Both the position numbers and the translations under genes were made by a program. Source: Mesorhizobium sp. AR07 (GTDB lineage Bacteria > Pseudomonadota > Alphaproteobacteria > Rhizobiales > Rhizobiaceae). Taken from it: 64,000 nucleotides of DNA. Numbering within the stretch: the stretch's first letter is position 1; each line of letters starts with the position of its first letter. The stretch covers positions 3,342,501 through 3,406,500 of the forward strand of contig NZ_CP080525.1 in NCBI RefSeq assembly GCF_024746815.1. Reading direction: 5' to 3'. The notes beneath the pieces were generated by a model, which saw only the letters and a program-made list of their open reading frames with translations, had not been told where the DNA came from and searched no databases. Shown piece by piece: positions 30,410 to 40,847 of the stretch.

Positions 30410-31354
30410 TTACTTGGCGCTTTCCAGCGTATCGACCGCCTTTTTCAGGTTGGCATCGGGGATCTCGACCTTGGCGCCGGCGCGCAGCGACTTGACCAGC
30501 GCGAAATACTTGTCGCGGATGACCGCCTGCTTGGCCTGGTCCTTGACGTCGTCGAAGGCCGGCGGCTGCTTGGCACGCTTGTCCTCGAGCTTGATGACAT
30601 GCCAGCCGAACTGCGACTGCACCGGCTGCTCGGTGTATTTGCCGACCTCGAGCGCGAAGGCTGCCTTGTCGAACTCCGGCACCATCTGGCCAGGTCCGAA
30701 CCAGCCGAGATCGCCGCCATTGGTCTTGCCTGAGGGATCGCTGGTGTGCTCGTTGGCGAGCTTCTGGAAATCGGCGCCGCCGTCGAGCTGCTTGATGATC
30801 GCCTCGGCCTCTTCCTTCGTCTTCACGAGGATGTGACGGGCATGCACCTCGTTGACCGGCGGCGTGTTGGCGATTTCCTGGTCGTAGCGGGCGCGAATCT
30901 CGGCGTCGGTGACCTTGTCGACGACGCCCTTCTCGACCATCTCGCCATGCAGGGCGCGCTGCTGCAGGAAGGCCATGCGACGCTGGAAGTCGGGATCCTT
31001 GTCGAGGCCGGTGGTGACCGCCTGGGCGGCCATGACGCGGATTTCGATGGCGGCCGAAAGCGCCGCGGCGCGGCGCTGCTCGGCCGGCAACTGGGCGAAC
31101 TGCTGCGACAGCTCGCCTTCGGCGAGCACGAGGTCGGCTTCGGTCAAGGGCTGGCCGTTGATCGTGGCGACCACGGCATTCGGATCGACCGGCGCCGCGG
31201 CAGGTGCTGCCGCTGCCGCCGGGGCGGGCGCTGCTGCATCCGCCGGGGCGGCGGGAGCGGTCTCCTGCGCCATCAGCGGCGACAGGCAAAGGGCCGACAG
31301 GCCGAAGGCCAGACCGAGGCTGGCAAACGACGCGCGGCGGAACAACAAGGACAT
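30410..31354 (-). CDS. periplasmic peptidyl-prolyl cis-trans isomerase, parvulin/SurA-type
   Basis: A 314-aa folding catalyst for envelope proteins. It has an N-terminal signal peptide ending in SPLMAQE, an alanine/proline linker, a SurA-like helical chaperone part (VVATINGQPLTEADLVLAE) and a parvulin domain at about 165-265 with EVHARHILVKTKEEAE, DLGWFGPGQMVPEF and SQFGWHVIKLED. It diverges from secA, so export and folding functions share a control region. Likely role: helping outer-membrane proteins fold. Confidence 0.92.
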   Translation of the reverse strand: MSLLFRRASFASLGLAFGLSALCLSPLMAQETAPAAPADAAAPAPAAAAAPAAAPVDPNAVVATINGQPLTEADLVLAEGELSQQFAQLPAEQRRAAALSAAIEIRVMAAQAVTTGLDKDPDFQRRMAFLQQRALHGEMVEKGVVDKVTDAEIRARYDQEIANTPPVNEVHARHILVKTKEEAEAIIKQLDGGADFQKLANEHTSDPSGKTNGGDLGWFGPGQMVPEFDKAAFALEVGKYTEQPVQSQFGWHVIKLEDKRAKQPPAFDDVKDQAKQAVIRDKYFALVKSLRAGAKVEIPDANLKKAVDTLESAK

Positions 31355-31617
31355 GAAGATGACTCCGGTGAGGGATTGTAAGGAGGGGTGGCTTCCCAGA
31401 TCAGCCAGATTGTGGCGGAATTTGGCGCGACCGGCAGGGCCAGCGCGGCGTTGACATCAGTTGAGCCCCCTCTTATCTGTCCAACGACTTTGCGTCCAGA
31501 ACCGTTTTCCGGGCGCTTTTTGTGTTTGCCCGTGTTCAGGCGGTGCGTTCACGTGGAATTGATGGGGCCGGCCGGCGCTCATCTCAAGATTGAGAATTCT
31601 ATCGAAAGGACCATTGG

Positions 31618-34350
31618 ATGGTCAGTCTCGGCGGTCTCGCCCGTAAGGTTTTCGGTTCCTCCAACGACCGTCGGGTCAAATCGACCCGGCCCCGCGTCGA
31701 GGCGATCAATGCCATGGAAAACGAGATGCGGGCGCTCTCCGACGAGGAGCTGGTCGGCCGCACCGCGAAATTCCGCCAGGACATCGCCAACGGCGCCACG
31801 CTCGATGACCTTCTGGTGCCGGCCTTTGCCACCGCCCGCGAGGCGGCGCGCCGCGTGCTCGGCATGCGCCCCTTCGACGTCCAGCTGATCGGCGGCATGG
31901 TGCTGCACAATGGCGGCATTGCCGAGATGCGCACCGGCGAAGGCAAGACCCTGGTCGCGACGCTGCCGGTCTACCTCAACGCGCTCGCCGGCAACGGCGT
32001 CCACGTCGTCACCGTCAACGACTATCTCGCCACCCGCGACTCCGAATGGATGGGCCGCGTCTACAAGTTCCTCGGCCTCTCGGTCGGCGTCATCGTCCAT
32101 GGCCTGTCCGACGAAGAGCGTCGCGTCGCCTACGAGTCCGACGTCACCTACGCCACCAACAACGAACTCGGCTTCGACTATCTGCGCGACAACATGAAAT
32201 ACGAGCGCGCCCAGATGGTGCAGCGCGGTCACAATTACGCGATCGTCGACGAGGTCGATTCCATTCTGGTCGACGAAGCGCGCACGCCGCTGATCATTTC
32301 CGGCCCGCTCGAGGACCGTTCGGAAATGTACAACACCATCGACACCTTCATCATCCAGCTGCAGCCGCAGGATTATGAGATCGACGAGAAGCAGAAGACC
32401 TCGATCTTCACCGAGGAAGGCACCGAGAAGCTCGAGAACCTGCTGCGCGACGCCGACCTGCTCAAGGGCGAGTCGCTCTATGACGTCGAGAACGTCGCCA
32501 TCGTCCACCATGTCAACAATGCGCTGAAGGCGCACCGGCTTTTCCAGAAGGACAAGGATTATATCGTCCGCAACGGCGAGATCGTCATCATCGACGAGTT
32601 CACCGGCCGCATGATGCCAGGCCGCCGCTATTCGGAAGGCCTGCACCAGGCGCTTGAAGCCAAGGAGCATGTGGCGATCCAGCCGGAGAACCAGACGCTC
32701 GCCTCCGTCACCTTCCAGAACTACTTCCGCCTCTACAAGAAGCTTTCCGGCATGACCGGTACGGCGCTGACCGAGGCCGAGGAGTTCGGCAACATCTACA
32801 ATCTCGACGTCACCGAGATCCCGACCAATCTGCCGGTCATCCGCAAGGACGAGGACGATGAGGTCTACCGGACGGTCGAGGAGAAATACAAGGCGATCGT
32901 CAGGGAGATCCGCGAGGCCAGCGCCAAGGGCCAGCCGACGCTGGTCGGCACCACCTCCATCGAAAAATCCGAGCAGCTGGCCGAGCGCCTGCGCAAGGAA
33001 GGCTTCACCGATTTCGAGGTGCTGAACGCACGCCACCACGAGCGCGAGGCAGCAATCGTTGCCCAGGCCGGCAAGCCGGGCGCCATCACCATCGCCACCA
33101 ACATGGCCGGCCGCGGCACCGATATCAAGCTCGGCGGCAATGCCGAGATGCGCATCGAAGATGAGCTTGGCGACATGCCGGCAGGCCCCGAGCGCGAGGC
33201 GCTGGAAAAGGCAATCCATGCCGACGTCGAGCGCCTGAAGGAAAAGGCGCTGGCCGCCGGCGGCCTCTACGTGCTGGCCACCGAGCGCCACGAATCGCGC
33301 CGCATCGACAACCAGCTCAGAGGCCGCTCCGGCCGCCAGGGTGACCCCGGCCGCTCGAAATTCTTCCTGTCGCTGCAGGATGACCTGATGCGCATCTTCG
33401 GCTCCGAGCGCATGGACGGCATGCTGCAGAAGCTCGGCCTCAAGGAAGACGAGGCGATCATCCATCCGTGGATCAACAAGGCGCTGGAAAAGGCGCAGAA
33501 GAAGGTCGAGGCGCGCAACTTCGACATCCGCAAGAACCTGTTGAAATACGACGACGTCTCCAACGACCAGCGCAAGGTGGTGTTCGAGCAGCGCATCGAA
33601 CTGATGGACGGCGAAGGCCTGACCGAGATCGTCGCCGAGATGCGCGAGGGGGTCATCGACGAGATCGTCGCCAAGGCCATTCCCGAAAACGCCTATGCCG
33701 AGCAGTGGAATGTTGCCGGGCTGAAGGCCGATGTCGCCGAGTTCCTCAATCTCGACCTGCCGGTCGAGGAGTGGGCCAAGGAAGAGGGCATCGCCGAGGA
33801 CGACATCCGCGAGCGCATCACGCAGGCCGCCGACGCCGCCGCCAAGGAGCGCTCCGAGCGTTTCGGCCCCGAGGTGATGACCTATGTTGAGCGCTCGGTG
33901 GTGCTGCAGACGCTCGACCATCTGTGGCGCGAGCACATCGTCAATCTCGACCATCTGCGTTCGGTCGTCGGCTTCCGCGGCTACGCCCAGCGCGATCCGC
34001 TGCAGGAGTACAAGGGCGAGGCGTTCGAGCTGTTCCAGGCGATGCTGGGCAATCTGCGCCAGGCCGTCACCGCGCAGCTGATGCGCGTCGAACTCGTCCG
34101 CCAGGCCGCCGAAGCACCGCCGCCCGAGGCGCCCGACATGTTCGGCACGCATATCGACGGCAGCACCGGCGAGAATGATTTCGAAGGCGGTGAGACCGCC
34201 CTCTTGGTCCGCCCGGAGCAGAACGCCATCGTCGCCCCTGAAGACCGCGACCCGAACAACCCGGCAAGCTGGGGCAAGGTCGGCCGTAACGAAGCCTGCC
34301 CCTGCGGCTCCGGCAAGAAGTACAAGCACTGCCACGGCGCATTCGCGTAG
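31618..34350 (+). CDS. secA: preprotein translocase subunit SecA
   Basis: The ATPase motor of the general secretion pathway (910 aa, normal). It has DEAD motor 1 with Walker A ([14 protein letters not shown]), the preprotein-binding domain, motor 2 with [14 protein letters not shown], the scaffold and wing domains, and a C-terminal zinc-binding tail ([17 protein letters not shown]) that contacts SecB and lipids. An AAAGGA site precedes the ATG. Confidence 0.98.
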   Translation: MVSLGGLARKVFGSSNDRRVKSTRPRVEAINAMENEMRALSDEELVGRTAKFRQDIANGATLDDLLVPAFATAREAARRVLGMRPFDVQLIGGMVLHNGGIAEMRTGEGKTLVATLPVYLNALAGNGVHVVTVNDYLATRDSEWMGRVYKFLGLSVGVIVHGLSDEERRVAYESDVTYATNNELGFDYLRDNMKYERAQMVQRGHNYAIVDEVDSILVDEARTPLIISGPLEDRSEMYNTIDTFIIQLQPQDYEIDEKQKTSIFTEEGTEKLENLLRDADLLKGESLYDVENVAIVHHVNNALKAHRLFQKDKDYIVRNGEIVIIDEFTGRMMPGRRYSEGLHQALEAKEHVAIQPENQTLASVTFQNYFRLYKKLSGMTGTALTEAEEFGNIYNLDVTEIPTNLPVIRKDEDDEVYRTVEEKYKAIVREIREASAKGQPTLVGTTSIEKSEQLAERLRKEGFTDFEVLNARHHEREAAIVAQAGKPGAITIATNMAGRGTDIKLGGNAEMRIEDELGDMPAGPEREALEKAIHADVERLKEKALAAGGLYVLATERHESRRIDNQLRGRSGRQGDPGRSKFFLSLQDDLMRIFGSERMDGMLQKLGLKEDEAIIHPWINKALEKAQKKVEARNFDIRKNLLKYDDVSNDQRKVVFEQRIELMDGEGLTEIVAEMREGVIDEIVAKAIPENAYAEQWNVAGLKADVAEFLNLDLPVEEWAKEEGIAEDDIRERITQAADAAAKERSERFGPEVMTYVERSVVLQTLDHLWREHIVNLDHLRSVVGFRGYAQRDPLQEYKGEAFELFQAMLGNLRQAVTAQLMRVELVRQAAEAPPPEAPDMFGTHIDGSTGENDFEGGETALLVRPEQNAIVAPEDRDPNNPASWGKVGRNEACPCGSGKKYKHCHGAFA

Positions 34351-34360
34351 GGAATGCTTC

Positions 34361-34388
34361 CTTCTCCCCGTCACTATACGGGGAGAAG
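34361..34388. terminator. inverted repeat after secA
   Basis: Arms CTTCTCCCCGT (34361-34371) and its complement (34378-34388) around a 6-base loop, 10 bases past the secA stop. It continues into ggtgccggcaggcggatgag, the typical flank of a dispersed repeat in rhizobial genomes, so it may serve both as terminator and as repeat. It lacks a U-run. Confidence 0.65.
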
Positions 34389-34436
34389 GTGCCGGCAGGC
34401 GGATGAGGGGCGGCGCCGACGCCGGCGATTAGCCGG

Positions 34437-35297
34437 CTAAAACCCCGCGAAGGCCGCCTCGTCCACCGTCACTTCCTCGACCATTTTCACCCGCACGCCG
34501 ATCTTCTGATCCTTGAGCAGGTCGCATAGCCCATCACCATCGATCAGGTCGATAGCCGGCGCACCATCGCGCACGGCCTCGCGCCGAGCATCCGCAGTAA
34601 ATGTTCCGGTGGTGATAACAAGACCCTTGTCGGCTCGGCCAATCATCGCACCGCGAAAATCGCGCACAACGCCTGCCCCGACCGAGCCTTTCCAGCGCTT
34701 GCACTGAAACAGCACGTGGAACGAAAGCAGGTTGACCCGCAAGACGCCGGCGCCGTCGATGCCACCATCGCCGCTCCGTCCAGTCACCTCGACTTTGATA
34801 AAGCCAGCCTCCCGGAGAAGCCTTTGGCACAATCGTTCGAAGGCCGCCGGATCAAGCGCCAGAAGAATGTCGAGAAGTTGCTCTCGCCAGTCCTTCAAGG
34901 CGATGTCCGCCGCTTCCGCTTCAGCCTCCACGCGCTCGGGGGCAGCGACAACTTTCGCTTTGCGTAATGCCGCATCGGCTCGCCTCACACGCCGTACGGT
35001 CTCTTCGGGATCAAGTGACAGCGATGTGCGGCCCTCCGCCGTGAGGGCCCACACGCCGCGCTCGCTGTTGTTCGTTAGGCCCGCATTCTTCAACCAGCTC
35101 CGCGCCCAGGCGCAGCGATAGTCGAATTTCGACCTTGGCCCGTCGCCAACCAGCACTGACCGCGCCGCATCGGAAATGTCCATCAACACAGCTGTCTTGT
35201 CGTCAATTTCCTCGATCGAAGCCGAGCCACCGAGCGCATCCAATGCTCGCAAGACTGGCACAAAGAACTCGGCAAAGGGTGGAACGAGCGCTTTCAT
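34437..35297 (-). CDS. Mrr-type restriction endonuclease
   Basis: A 286-aa nuclease. The N-terminal 100 residues form a winged-helix Mrr_N domain (WLKNAGLTNNSERGVWALTAEG). The catalytic PD-(D/E)xK domain follows, with GRSGDGGIDGAGVL and FQCKRWKGSVG supplying the aspartate and Q-x-K residues, and GLVITTGTFTADARREA closing the fold. Such enzymes cut methylated foreign DNA (type IV), but some act otherwise. It borders the BsuBI/PstI-type genes and begins the defence island. Confidence 0.88.
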   Translation of the reverse strand: MKALVPPFAEFFVPVLRALDALGGSASIEEIDDKTAVLMDISDAARSVLVGDGPRSKFDYRCAWARSWLKNAGLTNNSERGVWALTAEGRTSLSLDPEETVRRVRRADAALRKAKVVAAPERVEAEAEAADIALKDWREQLLDILLALDPAAFERLCQRLLREAGFIKVEVTGRSGDGGIDGAGVLRVNLLSFHVLFQCKRWKGSVGAGVVRDFRGAMIGRADKGLVITTGTFTADARREAVRDGAPAIDLIDGDGLCDLLKDQKIGVRVKMVEEVTVDEAAFAGF

Positions 35298-35333
35298 CGG
35301 CAGCTCTTCTCCTCATATTGCTTGTTAAGGCCG

Positions 35334-36286
35334 TCATTCCACCGCATATGGCCCAAGAAAACGTGTGCCATTGAAATGGATAAGATGCGTAGGCGCATCC
35401 GCTACCCATACCTCAGTTTCCCAGGCAATTTCGGCGATGTAACGCGCAAGCACAGCCCGCGTTGGGAATGCTGTGACATAAACAAGACCCGCAGTCGAAC
35501 TCGCGAACAATTGTATCAACTCTTCGTGCCGTTTTGGGTCGACTGGACCATGACTCGTGACTGATTCCACGAGTAAAAGCCAGCCACGATCAGCGTAGTG
35601 CAGGATGACGTCAGGCATCTTGCCATGACTATCAACAGTGACGCCAAGGGCGGCAAGTCGCATGTGGTCGAAATAACCCGTCTTGTCGCCGGTATCTCCG
35701 GCGTAGATCAGCACACTATCCGGCGCGAAGCGCGGCGCGAACTCTTCAATAATGGCACGGATAAGGCGACTATGTTTTCCTGGGCTCAAGTGGATACTGA
35801 TCTCATCCGAAATACGAACAGGAACAAGATTCATTTCGCGTTCGCGAGCATAGCGGTCGGCTAGAGTTTTCCATCGCTCAAGATAACGGGCCAGAGCAAT
35901 GCAATGTCCCACTCCGCTGTCGCGTACAATTGCATTAAAGCCAGAGCACTTGGTGCGATCTGATAAACAGTGTCCTTACTGTTTATCGGCCTATTGAGGT
36001 CATCAGGATTGCGAAGAACGAGTCCTGCATTAACAAACTGATGTATCGTCTGGCGACGAATAGATTCCCGAGTGTTCGGCTTATAGGTCTTGCCATAGCG
36101 CTCACGGAACCAATTCATTATTGGCGTTATGCCCATTAGGGGTGCAGCCGCAGCGTCCCATGTTTGGTTCGGATGCAAATTAAGAAGTGCGAGCAATGTT
36201 AATGAGGAGCGCTCGTTTCTCTGTCTGCGAGGAAAGCCAAGATCGGTCAGAATTTGCATGGCCGCATCAACGTGAGGATGTCTCAT
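35334..36286 (-). pseudogene. BsuBI/PstI-family restriction endonuclease, split by a 5-bp duplication
   Basis: The type II endonuclease partner of the methyltransferase. The N-terminal part starts at 36286 (MRHPHVDAAMQILTDLGF), overlaps the methyltransferase stop by ATGA and shows the winged-helix domain. It stops at 35861 after ATAEWDIALLWPVILSDGKL. The C-terminal part continues in another frame through LARYLERWKTLADRYARE to the PD-(D/E)xK core (GKMPDVILHYADRGWLLLVE) and ends at 35334. A tandem repeat gcaatgcaat occurs at 35896-35905. Removing one 5-base copy restores a single 315-aa frame reading AEWDIALARYLERW, close to the usual 316-326 aa of the family. As read, the enzyme is inactive. 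Confidence 0.85.
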
Positions 36287-37869
36287 GCGAGTTCGGCCAC
36301 CCGCGCATCTATAGTCTCCTGTGAGGGTTGCGGATGGCTCTTGGCCCATTTGCCAAGCAAGGCCAGTGCATCGCGGCTCGGGTACCTCATAGTCTTGAGA
36401 TCGGTTGCGTTGACTTGGGTATGCCCATTGAAGCGCCGGAAACACTGGTCAACCACGGTGGAGTTCAGATAGGTGGCCATACCCCGTGCCATGTCTTCAC
36501 TTAGCGGCTGCTTCCTGTCGTGAAACACGTTCAAATGATTTTCAAACCCAATCATTTTGGTCGGCAATGCCGTAGGCTCAACCACGTTGGCGATTATGCG
36601 GCGGCGCTCCTCCTTGGAGGAAAAGCGGCGCACGACCGTATAGAAGCCACACGGAAACAGCCATTTAGCTGTTTCCCGTGTTTCGCGGATGGCATTTGCT
36701 TTCTTAAAGCCGGGCTTTGGCCACGCGAAACCGTGGTGTGTGAAATGACTGGGGTAGAGCAATGGGACCGTGCCCGGTTCGTATTCGGCACGAAGATCAT
36801 TTTTCATCCTAAAATCAACCACTGGACCGGTGGAAACAGACACACCTAACTCGTCAAGCCGATACTGGAAGGCTGAGCCTGTTAGTAGATCAGGTCCGTC
36901 GGCTGTCGGGATATGAATGAATTGCTCGGCGTCGCGGGCTAGAACAATGCTGTCGAAAGCATGAATGGTCTCACGATAATCTAAAAATGTGTCATCGGTC
37001 GACGTCGAAATTGTCACCTCACCCTGCTCTTCACCACGCGTTAGATGAATGATGATATTTTCTTGGAGTACGCCGTCCCCTTTAAAAGCTTTGTTGCGGG
37101 CGTCGAACAGATGAATCTGTCGAATAGACGCGTGGCGAAAAATAAACTGGCGGAATGGTTGGTAGTAGGGACCATTGCAGAAGCTGCGTGGAATAATAGC
37201 AACCAATTCACCACCTTCCTCCATCATCGCAATACCAAGGCCAACAAATCCAGCATATAGATTTACGGTTTCCAAGCCTATGGCACTCAGACATGCTCTG
37301 TGGTGCGATGCAGTGTTTATTTTCTTGTATGGCGGATTAAGAATGGCATGCGTAAATTTCCGAAATCTCCCTAGACGCAGCGCAGTAGACGCATGATCGA
37401 TAAAATCTACGTTTCGCACTTCATGAGAAATATCCCTCCCAGATCCGCTCAATAGAGAAATGTTTTCTCTCAATATATTTGAGAATTCTTGATCAATTTC
37501 ATAACAAGTTGTTTGGATAACTCCATCCGAACGAGAGGCCATCCAGTGATTTATAAATGCCGTTGTTAAGGCGCCTTTGCCTGCCCCAGCATCCAGCAGT
37601 CGAACATCCGAAGGGAGCGCCTTACCAAACAGCCCAGCCATAAATCCCGATATTGACTCGGGCGTCATGAACTGACCGAGCTGCGACGCTTTCGAACTTG
37701 GTGCCTTGACGACATGGGGGCTGGTCGAGGCGCGCAAACCCTCCTCTCCCAACGGAAACGGTATTTGACCGTTCAAAGCGCCTTCCGGCGGCGCAATCCA
37801 TCCGTATGTGACCGCCCGATCAGCGCCCTCTTTTCCAATTCTGGATCTTAGAATTTCATATTCCGACAC
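36283..37869 (-). CDS. BsuBI/PstI-type adenine-N6 DNA methyltransferase
   Basis: The 528-aa modification enzyme paired with the endonuclease. It has the FxGxG-like SAM motif (LLDAGAGKGALTTAF, about residue 90), the catalytic NPPY (HAILNPPYKKINTASHH, about 178) and a C-terminal target-recognition region. Relatives M.BsuBI and M.PstI protect CTGCAG, so that is the expected but unproven target. No ATG fits; GTG at 37869 (MSEYEILRSRIGK) is the best start. AT-richer than its neighbours, which points to transfer. It remains intact while its partner is broken, as expected for a safe loss of restriction. Confidence 0.85.
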   Translation of the reverse strand: MSEYEILRSRIGKEGADRAVTYGWIAPPEGALNGQIPFPLGEEGLRASTSPHVVKAPSSKASQLGQFMTPESISGFMAGLFGKALPSDVRLLDAGAGKGALTTAFINHWMASRSDGVIQTTCYEIDQEFSNILRENISLLSGSGRDISHEVRNVDFIDHASTALRLGRFRKFTHAILNPPYKKINTASHHRACLSAIGLETVNLYAGFVGLGIAMMEEGGELVAIIPRSFCNGPYYQPFRQFIFRHASIRQIHLFDARNKAFKGDGVLQENIIIHLTRGEEQGEVTISTSTDDTFLDYRETIHAFDSIVLARDAEQFIHIPTADGPDLLTGSAFQYRLDELGVSVSTGPVVDFRMKNDLRAEYEPGTVPLLYPSHFTHHGFAWPKPGFKKANAIRETRETAKWLFPCGFYTVVRRFSSKEERRRIIANVVEPTALPTKMIGFENHLNVFHDRKQPLSEDMARGMATYLNSTVVDQCFRRFNGHTQVNATDLKTMRYPSRDALALLGKWAKSHPQPSQETIDARVAELA

Positions 37870-38056
37870 GGATCGATTCCAGATTCGATTCTGACAACGC
37901 CAAGTGGAATATGTATCGTTTAGACATCCAGTGAACAAGCGGTGAACATGACTTCTCCCGCCTTCCCTTTCACTACGCCTCCTCACCCAACCGTTTCTTA
38001 ATGTGTTTTCGATACACCAAAGCCTGAAAAGAGGCGGAAAACGGAGAGTCATCGGG

Positions 38057-39457
38057 GTGCGCTTTTCCGCGGCCACGACAGCCGGGCGGTTCTTGCCGCA
38101 GCGTTTGGCGCTGCGCATGGGACCGCTGCTTGGCCGCATCGACACCGTGCTGTTCACCGCCGACGAGCGCGGCGAAGCCGGCCGCATGTCGGTCATCGCC
38201 TTCTCCATCCGCATCATCAGCGCCGTCATCGCCTTCGTCAGCCAGGTGCTGATGGCGCGCTGGATGGGCTCGTTCGAATACGGCATCTTCGTCCTCGTCT
38301 GGGTGACGATGGTCATCGTCGGCAACCTCGCCTGCCTCGGCTTCCATACGTCGGTCATCCGCTTCATTCCCGAATACCGCGAGCGCGGCATGCTGGCCGA
38401 ACTGCGCGGCATCGTGCTGGCCAGCCGTCTGTTCGTGCTGATCGCCTCGACGATCATCGCCGGGCTCGGCGCGCTCGGCGTGTGGCTGGCCGCACCATGG
38501 ATCGAAAACTACTATGTGATACCGTTCATCCTTGGCGTCATCTGCCTGCCGATGATCGCCATGTCCGACCTGCTGCAGGGGCTGGCGCGCGCCAATTCAT
38601 GGGCGCTGTTCGCGCTGTCGCCGACCTATCTGATACGGCCGGTGCTGATCCTGCTGTTCATGGCGCTGATGCTGGTCGCCGGCTACGCGCCCGACGCCAG
38701 GACCGCGATCTTCGCTTCGATCGCCGCCACCTATGTCACCACGCTCGGTCAACTCATCGGCGTCACCCAGCGCATGGAAAAGCAGATCCCGGCAGGGCCG
38801 ATGAAGGTCCATTTCGCGCAATGGTTCATCGTGTCGCTGCCGATCTTCCTGGTCGAAAGCTTCTTCTTCCTGCTCACCAACGCCGACGTGCTGATGGTCG
38901 GCGCCTATATGGATCCCAACGACGTCGCCGTCTATTTCGCCACGGTGAAGACGCTGGCGCTGGTGCATTTCGTCTACTTCGCCGTCAAGGCCGGCGTTGC
39001 CCAGCGCTACGCGCAGTTCACCCATGGCGAACCGCGAAAGCTCGCCGCCTTTGCCCGCGAGACGGTGTCGTGGACGTTCTGGCCCTCGCTGTTGATGGCG
39101 ATGCTGGTGCTGGCGCTCGGCGAGCCGATGCTGGTGCTGTTCGGCCCTGAATTCACCCGCGGCTATCCCTTGTTGTTCGTGCTCGTTTTCGGCGTCGTGG
39201 CGCGCGCCGCCGTCGGTCCGTGCGAAAGCCTGCTGACGATGAGCGGCAACCAGAACATCTGCGCCGCCGTCTATGCCATGACGCTGGCCTTCAACATCGG
39301 CCTCAACGTGGTGCTGATTCCGCACTTCGGCCTGTGGGGCGCGGCGATGGCCACCGCCTTTGCCATGATCTTCGAGGCCTGCGCGCTGTCCTTCACGGTG
39401 TGGCGCAAGCTCGGCATCGTCATGCTCATCTTCGTGCCCGCCAAAGGAGCCGTGTGA
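38057..39457 (+). CDS. polysaccharide flippase (MATE/Wzx-like)
   Basis: A 466-aa membrane protein with 12-14 helices, moving lipid-linked sugars across the inner membrane for exopolysaccharide or LPS synthesis. The first helix begins at RMSVIAFSIRIISAVIAFVS; the late segment FNIGLNVVLIPHFGLWGAA is typical of the family. The GTG at 38057 has a GGAGAG site about 10 bases upstream and gives the expected N-terminus; ATG 38117 is an alternative. The following acetyltransferase overlaps its stop codon, so they form an operon. Confidence 0.8.
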   Translation: MRFSAATTAGRFLPQRLALRMGPLLGRIDTVLFTADERGEAGRMSVIAFSIRIISAVIAFVSQVLMARWMGSFEYGIFVLVWVTMVIVGNLACLGFHTSVIRFIPEYRERGMLAELRGIVLASRLFVLIASTIIAGLGALGVWLAAPWIENYYVIPFILGVICLPMIAMSDLLQGLARANSWALFALSPTYLIRPVLILLFMALMLVAGYAPDARTAIFASIAATYVTTLGQLIGVTQRMEKQIPAGPMKVHFAQWFIVSLPIFLVESFFFLLTNADVLMVGAYMDPNDVAVYFATVKTLALVHFVYFAVKAGVAQRYAQFTHGEPRKLAAFARETVSWTFWPSLLMAMLVLALGEPMLVLFGPEFTRGYPLLFVLVFGVVARAAVGPCESLLTMSGNQNICAAVYAMTLAFNIGLNVVLIPHFGLWGAAMATAFAMIFEACALSFTVWRKLGIVMLIFVPAKGAV

Positions 39458-40737
39458 TGGCCGCCATCCCGTTGCTCGAGGAAACCAGCGGCGGCACGGC
39501 CGGCGCCATGGTGTCCGGCCTTGCCGGGCTGACCCGCGACGCCGATCCCGCCCATATCGAAATCCTCGCCAACAACCGGCCCGAGCGCAAACTCGCCATC
39601 TACCCGGCATCGGCCGGCTTCGACCTGGTCGAGGAACTGGATTATCTGTGCACCCGCCCGATCGAGCCGAACGTCTTCTTCAACCCGCGTTTCCTGGCGC
39701 CGGCCATGCCCCGGCTCGAGGATCGCGAGGTGCGGCTGGCGGTGATCCGCGACGGCGACGAATACCGCAACCGGTTGCGGCTGCTGGTGCCGTTCTCGGT
39801 GGAACGGCCGGGGATACCGCTCGGCGTGCCGGTCATGCGCACATGGTCGAGCCCGTTCGGTCCGCTCGGCACGCCGCTGGTCGACCGCGACGACCCGGTC
39901 GGCGTCGTCGAGGACTTCTTCTCGATGCTGTCGCGCCCGCACCTCAGGCTGCCGAAAGTCTTCGTCCTGCCGGATATCCGGCTCGATGGCCCGGTGGCGA
40001 GCCTGCTTGGCACCGTGGCCGAGACGCGCGGCCTGACGCTGGTCACCACCGGCCAGACGCAGCGCCCCGCGCTGGAGAGCGAAGCCGACGGCGACGCGTA
40101 TCTGAAGGCCTCGCTGCGTTCGCACCACTATCGCGAGTTCCGCCGGCTGAAGCGGCGCCTCGGCGACCTCGGCAGGCTGGAGCATGTCGTGGCGCGTGGG
40201 CCCGAAGAGATCCGCCACGCCATCGAAAGCTTCCTGTCGCTTGAAGCAGCCGGCTGGAAAGGCCGCGAACGCACCGCCATGGCGATCGACCGCTACCGCG
40301 CCGCCTTCGCCCGCGAAGCCGTGCACCGGCTGGCCGAGCAGGACATGTGCCGCATCCATTCGCTGACGCTCGACGGCCGCACCATAGCCTGCCTGATCGT
40401 CTTCGTCGAAGCCGGCGTCGCCTACACCTGGAAGACGGCCTATGACGAGACGCTGGCCGCCTATTCGCCGGGATCGCTGCTGATGATCGAGGTGACCAGG
40501 CAGCATCTCGACGATCCCAACATCATGATGACCGATTCCTGCGCCGTCCCCGACCATCCGGTGATGAGCCGGCTATGGACCGAGCGCAAGCCGATGGGCA
40601 CGCGGGTGATCGGCCTGACGCCGGACGCCGACCGCCTTACCCGCCAGGCCGCCTCGCAACTGCACCTCTACCGCGAGACCCGCAACATGGCCCGCCTGCT
40701 GCGCATCCGCATGAAGAGCTTGCTGGGGCGCCGGTAG
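39457..40737 (+). CDS. GNAT/BioF2-like acetyltransferase, polysaccharide-linked
   Basis: A 426-aa protein whose second half is a GNAT-like domain of the BioF2/CelD (acetyltransf_6) type: HHYREFRRLKRRLGDLG, ESFLSLEAAGWKGRERTAM and AYTWKTAYDETLAAYSPGSL. Such enzymes decorate or build exopolysaccharides; the substrate is unknown. The ATG shares bases with the flippase stop (TGATG) and is preceded by AAAGGAG, so both are made together. Confidence 0.8.
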   Translation: MAAIPLLEETSGGTAGAMVSGLAGLTRDADPAHIEILANNRPERKLAIYPASAGFDLVEELDYLCTRPIEPNVFFNPRFLAPAMPRLEDREVRLAVIRDGDEYRNRLRLLVPFSVERPGIPLGVPVMRTWSSPFGPLGTPLVDRDDPVGVVEDFFSMLSRPHLRLPKVFVLPDIRLDGPVASLLGTVAETRGLTLVTTGQTQRPALESEADGDAYLKASLRSHHYREFRRLKRRLGDLGRLEHVVARGPEEIRHAIESFLSLEAAGWKGRERTAMAIDRYRAAFAREAVHRLAEQDMCRIHSLTLDGRTIACLIVFVEAGVAYTWKTAYDETLAAYSPGSLLMIEVTRQHLDDPNIMMTDSCAVPDHPVMSRLWTERKPMGTRVIGLTPDADRLTRQAASQLHLYRETRNMARLLRIRMKSLLGRR

Positions 40738-40847
40738 ATCATGATCTCCGTCTCGGATTTCACCGGCACACGGCTTTTACAATTCCGTAATATGACAGTC
40801 GGCAGGCGCATGTATACGCTCGGGCGGACGATGGTTTTGAGGTCGAA

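Noticed and set aside
31579..34374. 931-codon open frame antisense to secA
   Set aside because: It mirrors secA over its full length and has a composition expected from GC-rich codon bias on the opposite strand. No family resemblance.
35861..35912. Programmed ribosomal frameshift in the restriction endonuclease
   Set aside because: No slippery heptamer or following structure is seen, and a 5-bp tandem duplication explains the shift exactly.
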